This document shows positions 61,111 through 64,000 of a stretch of 64,000 nucleotides of DNA, piece after piece. The number at the start of each line of letters is the position of its first letter. Positions within the stretch are counted from its first letter, which is position 1. A program made the position numbers and the translations under genes. Origin of the DNA: UBA11957 sp963603285. Its GTDB lineage: Bacteria > Bacillota > Clostridia > Lachnospirales > Lachnospiraceae. The stretch covers positions 19,863-83,862 of the forward strand of contig CAVCMG010000012.1 of assembly GCA_963603285.1 (NCBI GenBank), in the 5' to 3' direction. The notes below the pieces were generated by a model, which worked only from the letters and a program-made list of their open reading frames with translations, ran no database searches and had not been told where the DNA came from.

Positions 61111-61545
61111 ATGACAGGTAAAAAAGTATATTTTGGTGAAGTGACGGATGCGAAGGGGACGATTCTCCAGTACGACGTCCGGAGCAATCTGCCTTTCCGT
61201 CCGGAGTATATCGCCTGCATCACAGATACGCATGCGGAATCTGTGTATTATAATAAAGCCAATATCCTGTGCGACACGATCGTTACTGTTGTGCAGGGGA
61301 GCGCTGTATTGCAGCTGGACAGTGTAAAGGAAGAGAAAACCTTCGTACTGAACCGCCGCGGAGAAGGCGTTCTTGTACCACGGATGGTCTGGATGCGGAT
61401 CGAACATGCATCGGAGGATGCCGTGATCCTGCTGTTTGGCAGCAGAGAGTACGATAAGAGCCGGTGGATCGAAGATTACGATGCCTTCGTAAAGATGAAG
61501 ATGGAGCGTATGGCCAGGCGGCCAAAGAGAGAAGTAGAAGAATAA
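61111..61545 (+). CDS. FdtA/WxcM-like cupin protein
   Basis: The 144-residue protein has the beta-helix cupin pattern of the FdtA/WxcM family (FRPEYIACITDTHAESVYYN, VVQGSAVLQLDSVKEEKTFV, RRGEGVLVPRMVWMRIEHAS, DAVILLFGSREYDKSRWIED). Family members are dTDP-sugar 3,4-ketoisomerases or act on sugar acyl groups. It closes the operon and ties it to deoxysugar or glycan chemistry. The start is uncertain: ATG 61111 comes 4 bases after the previous stop codon without a strong site. Confidence 0.82.
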   Translation: MTGKKVYFGEVTDAKGTILQYDVRSNLPFRPEYIACITDTHAESVYYNKANILCDTIVTVVQGSAVLQLDSVKEEKTFVLNRRGEGVLVPRMVWMRIEHASEDAVILLFGSREYDKSRWIEDYDAFVKMKMERMARRPKREVEE

Positions 61546-61626
61546 GAGACAGGAGAAAGCTGGCGTGACGGAGCTTAGATGGAGCTGGTGCGTCGGCTTT
61601 TTGTTTGGAAGGTGTGGTGGACGGAC

Positions 61627-61901
61627 GGATGCCCCGGTCGCATGCCGGTGCTGTGTCGCTCCTCTCCATATTTCCGACGCTTGGGCGTTGGTTCTAAGTG
61701 AAAACAGACCGTGTAGCAAAGGTACCGGATGCATTCGCAGTGTTTTCTGATGAAAACACTACTCAAGGCATCCTCATCTGCCGTCTGGGAGACGTCAGAT
61801 GCCCTTTGCTACATGGCCTGTTTTCACTAAGAACCAATCTGCCCTCGCTTTAGGAAATATGGAGAGGAGCGACACAGCACCGGCATGTGACCCAGGCATC
61901 C
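61627..61901. repeat. 275-bp giant inverted-repeat element
   Basis: A perfect 35-bp arm (61641-61675) pairs with 61853-61887. Outside it the pairing goes on with gaps to 61627 and 61901. Inside it a second 35-bp pair (TTGGTTCT...TGTAGCAAAGG) has three mismatches. The centre holds two more hairpins: AGTGTTTTC/GAAAACACT, and CATCTG with CAGATG around CCGTCT/AGACG. The element lies between the glycan operon and AT-rich accessory DNA. The small frames it contains look non-coding. Confidence 0.8.
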
Positions 61902-62100
61902 TGACTTTTGGGGGAGTGGCAGGGTGGATAGTAGTGTGGCACAGGGCGGCTGCGCCTGCTGTGCATTTAGTTAATGTTTGTGGGTGACCGACGGGATATG
62001 AAGAGGAAAGGTGCTAGGTTTAATATGCGGTTGAATTTTGTGTGATTAAAAATTGAAATGTGATATTTCAGGAGTTGAGTGTGATTTTTGAAGTGTTAGA
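61902..62100. other. intergenic stretch, no gene seen
   Basis: The sequence turns abruptly AT-rich near 62000. No gene, promoter of note or repeat was recognised. It marks the start of the accessory region. Confidence 0.4.
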
Positions 62101-62451
62101 TTGCTTAAAGTATATTTCCATGATATGATAATATATAATACGAACATGTGTTTTGAACAAAAAGATAGAGATGAACAAATGGTAATTAGTTACAAGAAAT
62201 TGTGTCAAAGATTTGTTCTGGTTTACAATGTGATGTTGGGAACATCGGCTGTTGTTGGACATATAGCATCTGGAGACTTACCATCTATTGTCGAAACTTT
62301 TGACCAGTGGCAGACTGAATGCAACAACCGATTTAATCAGTTGAAAGCCAACGAGAAAAAAATTCATCATCTTGCCGACCAGATGATTTCTATTGATTTG
62401 GACGATGGTGTGAAGAAGAATTATGCAATTTTCCAAGATGTTTTAAAATAA
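62101..62451 (+). pseudogene. C-terminal scrap of a BREX/PglX-type DNA methyltransferase
   Basis: The last 30 residues (HHLADQMISIDLDDGVKKNY, then AIFQDVLK) match the end that I recall from PglX-type adenine methyltransferases of BREX phage-defence systems and related type II enzymes (IDLDDGVKVNY). Only about 116 residues are open here and the catalytic NPPY-type motif is absent. The frame has no good ribosome binding site. It looks like the residue of a deleted defence locus. Confidence in the exact family is moderate because it rests on one short motif. Confidence 0.55.
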
Positions 62452-62511
62452 AGCAAGTGGAAAATGACTCGTAAACAATTAGAATTGCGGATAAAAGCTA
62501 ACGCAGAAAAG

Positions 62512-62523
62512 TATATATATATA
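62512..62523 (+). repeat. (TA)6 dinucleotide tract at a frame break
   Basis: Six TA units lie in the 5' coding region of the DUF2971 gene. Upstream, an ATG at 62464 opens a frame beginning MTRKQLELRIKANAEKYIY. With one TA unit fewer, that frame would run through as EKYIYKDTEACVDAIM into the DUF2971 ORF. With six units it stops early. Confidence 0.7.
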
Positions 62524-62540
62524 AAGATACAGAAGCATGT

Positions 62541-63323
62541 GTGGATGCGATAATGGAATTATATAAGCGTATCCCCAATGTGGGAGGAGTTTTCAAACCT
62601 CTTTATAGATATAGGTCTCTAAATTCAAATGAGCTCAATAGTTTGGAAAATGAAACTATTTTTATGAGATGGCCGTCGTCGTATGATGATAAAAGTGATT
62701 GCACTCCTGTATTTGATTTTGAAGAGATTAGTGAATATATCATCAAAAAAAATCATCCGATTTTAAATGCAGAAAAAGTTGTCAAAGAGTTTATCAATGT
62801 TGATGATATTATAGAAAATCCGAGAATTGCAGAGAAAATAAATGAAATGCGAAATATGTGGATGATTGCTTGTTTTACAGAAAGATATAACAATAGCAAG
62901 ATGTGGGCGCAATATGCGAATAATTTCAGTGGGATTTGTTTGGTTTATAGTTTTTTTGATGTTTTGGAAAAAGTTAAACATTCCGAAGAAATGAGTATTA
63001 TGCCGGTAATGTATGTGGATAGTAGAGATAAATATAAGGATATTTGTCTGAACCATAAGGATTTACTTGAAGTCAATGATGAAACTGAAGTGAAGTATCA
63101 GCTGACATGTGCTACGAAGGAAAAACTAAGCTATAGCTTTGAGGAAGAATGGAGATTGATTTATGAGAGAAAAAAAGTGGATACAGATGGCGAAAAAATA
63201 GGTGACTGTATTCCATTCATAAATCCTGCTGTGATTATTTGCGGAAATTCAGTAGACAAAAATTCATTAGAGTATCAAAGGCTTATAAGGATAGCAGAGG
63301 GAAAAAGAATAAGGGTAATATAA
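62541..63323 (+). CDS. DUF2971-family protein, 5' end out of frame
   Basis: The 260 residues match the DUF2971 pattern: LYRYRSLNSNELNSLENETI, FMRWPSSYDDKSDC, then MWMIACFTERYNNSKMWAQY and SGICLVYSF, and FEEEWRLIYE. DUF2971 proteins are frequent in phage-defence islands, often as toxic or abortive-infection effectors, but no enzyme activity is established to my knowledge. No proper ribosome binding site precedes the GTG (62541) or the ATG (62553). The natural start is probably ATG 62464, cut off by the (TA)6 tract, so the gene is either off by slippage or damaged. Its AT-rich base use differs from the operon to the left. Confidence 0.8.
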   Translation: MDAIMELYKRIPNVGGVFKPLYRYRSLNSNELNSLENETIFMRWPSSYDDKSDCTPVFDFEEISEYIIKKNHPILNAEKVVKEFINVDDIIENPRIAEKINEMRNMWMIACFTERYNNSKMWAQYANNFSGICLVYSFFDVLEKVKHSEEMSIMPVMYVDSRDKYKDICLNHKDLLEVNDETEVKYQLTCATKEKLSYSFEEEWRLIYERKKVDTDGEKIGDCIPFINPAVIICGNSVDKNSLEYQRLIRIAEGKRIRVI

Positions 63324-63372
63324 TATTCTAGAGGCTATGCACTGCGTAGAGAATTGAGAGCGAGGTGTTATG

Positions 63373-64000
63373 ATGACCATAGAAGAAATTCTTGCAGGAG
63401 AATCGAAGAATGTAGAGTTCAAAGAGAACCTGCCGGAGAAAAGCATCAAATATATGAAGTCTGTGGTTGCCTTTGCAAATGGGACCGGAGGAAAAATCAT
63501 TTTCGGAATTGCCGATAAAACCAGAGAGGTTGTTGGCTTTGACAAGGAAGATGTATTCAAGAAAATGGATGCCATTGCCAATGCCGTATCAGATAGCTGT
63601 GAACCGGCAATTATTCCGGATATTACTTTACAGACTGTTGATGGTAAAACGGTTATTGTGGTAGAGATTTCTGAGGGCAGGCAGCGCCCATATTATATCA
63701 AAGCTTTTGGAAGAGATGGCGGTGTATATGTCCGTGTTGCCGGAACTACCCTCCTCGCTGATGAGTATATGGTAAAGGAGCTGCTGTTTGAGGGCAGTAA
63801 CCGCTACTACGATCAGGCTTTGTGTACGGGAATGAATATCACGGATGAAGATATTGATGCCCTTTGCAAAGCGATGAAAGAACAGGCAGTTAAGAATGCC
63901 CATAATGAGGAACAGAAAGCATCCATCAAAGATGTCGGCAGACAACAGCTACGTTCCTGGGGTGTCCTGATTGAGCGTGATGGAAAAGATTATCCGTCCA
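63373..64000 (+). CDS. AlbA_2/Schlafen-type ATP-binding protein (3' partial)
   Basis: At least 209 residues are open to the window edge. The N-terminal AlbA_2 (Schlafen-like) domain is clear: ESKNVEFKENLPEKSIKYMK, VVAFANGTGGKIIFGIADK, then VVEISEGRQRPYYIKAFGRD and GGVYVRVAGTT. Members have a DNA-binding or nuclease-like fold, are often annotated as transcriptional regulators or divergent ATPases, and are common on mobile islands and near defence genes. ATG 63373 has AGG 7 bases upstream; an ATG one codon before it is an alternative. The C-terminal part is missing. Confidence 0.88.
   Translation, partial: MTIEEILAGESKNVEFKENLPEKSIKYMKSVVAFANGTGGKIIFGIADKTREVVGFDKEDVFKKMDAIANAVSDSCEPAIIPDITLQTVDGKTVIVVEISEGRQRPYYIKAFGRDGGVYVRVAGTTLLADEYMVKELLFEGSNRYYDQALCTGMNITDEDIDALCKAMKEQAVKNAHNEEQKASIKDVGRQQLRSWGVLIERDGKDYPS

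Noticed and set aside
61565..61987. Small ORFs within and around the giant hairpin
   Set aside because: They lie inside inverted-repeat arms and are arginine/alanine-rich artefacts without ribosome sites.
1..64000. CRISPR arrays and insertion sequences
   Set aside because: No regularly spaced direct repeats and no transposase-like gene were seen on either strand.

Overview
The window looks like a chromosome segment of a gut Lachnospiraceae bacterium, possibly Blautia or a close relative. This is inferred from gene content: an [FeFe]-hydrogenase with a GltD-like partner, a corrinoid-linked methyltransferase-type gene, microcompartment shell genes, a fucose-type sugar locus, TTG/GTG starts with strong AGGAGG sites, a T-box leader and clean TTGACA-N17-TATAAT promoters. 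No rRNA is present. One tRNA (Leu, CAA) was found.

Layout. 1-5.5 kb: the end of an ABC exporter, two small BMC shell-protein genes, a CLC antiporter, trpS and tRNA-Leu. 5.4-9.6 kb: adenosylcobinamide amidohydrolase (cbiZ) and a URO-D/MtaA-type methyltransferase, divergent from a PucR-like regulator that carries an apparent frameshift. 9.7-13.1 kb: an AlkD-like DNA repair gene, a V4R sensor with a diguanylate cyclase, and an MscS channel. 13.3-18.1 kb: two rRNA methyltransferase genes flank a graveyard of gene remnants (MATE, PnuC, glycosylase) and a small JAMM-domain gene pair. 18.3-21.7 kb: a LuxR remnant, a small membrane protein and a GGDEF/GGDEF-like/EAL protein. 21.7-23.4 kb: a 217-bp giant hairpin, then a BASS-family transporter on the minus strand behind a T-box leader whose specifier reads AUC (Ile).

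23.7-27.3 kb: a flavoprotein/NuoF-like fusion followed by an [FeFe]-hydrogenase. 27.4-32.8 kb (minus): a DHHW protein and an MBOAT acyltransferase, mgtE with a possible 31-codon leader ORF, and a cupin. 32.9-36 kb: an iron alcohol dehydrogenase and rpsB-tsf. 36-46.7 kb: a deoxysugar (most likely L-fucose) locus with FucU-type mutarotase, FGGY kinase, isomerase, AraC regulator and a full ABC importer. 46.9-51.6 kb: a Gld-type ABC-2 export cluster. 51.8-53 kb: an eukaryote-like UDP-sugar pyrophosphorylase.

53.1-61.5 kb: one long operon that resembles a rewired dlt system (flippase, CapK/PaaK-like adenylate enzyme, A-domain ligase, carrier protein, metallo-beta-lactamase-fold hydrolase, MBOAT, SGNH-like protein, FdtA-like cupin). 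It probably modifies a surface glycan. 61.6-64 kb is AT-richer accessory DNA: a second giant hairpin (275 bp), the tail of a BREX/PglX-type methyltransferase, a DUF2971 gene whose reading frame is interrupted at a (TA)6 tract, and an AlbA_2/Schlafen-type gene cut by the window edge. No CRISPR array, IS element or intact prophage was seen. All family assignments rest on recognised motifs, not on database searches.
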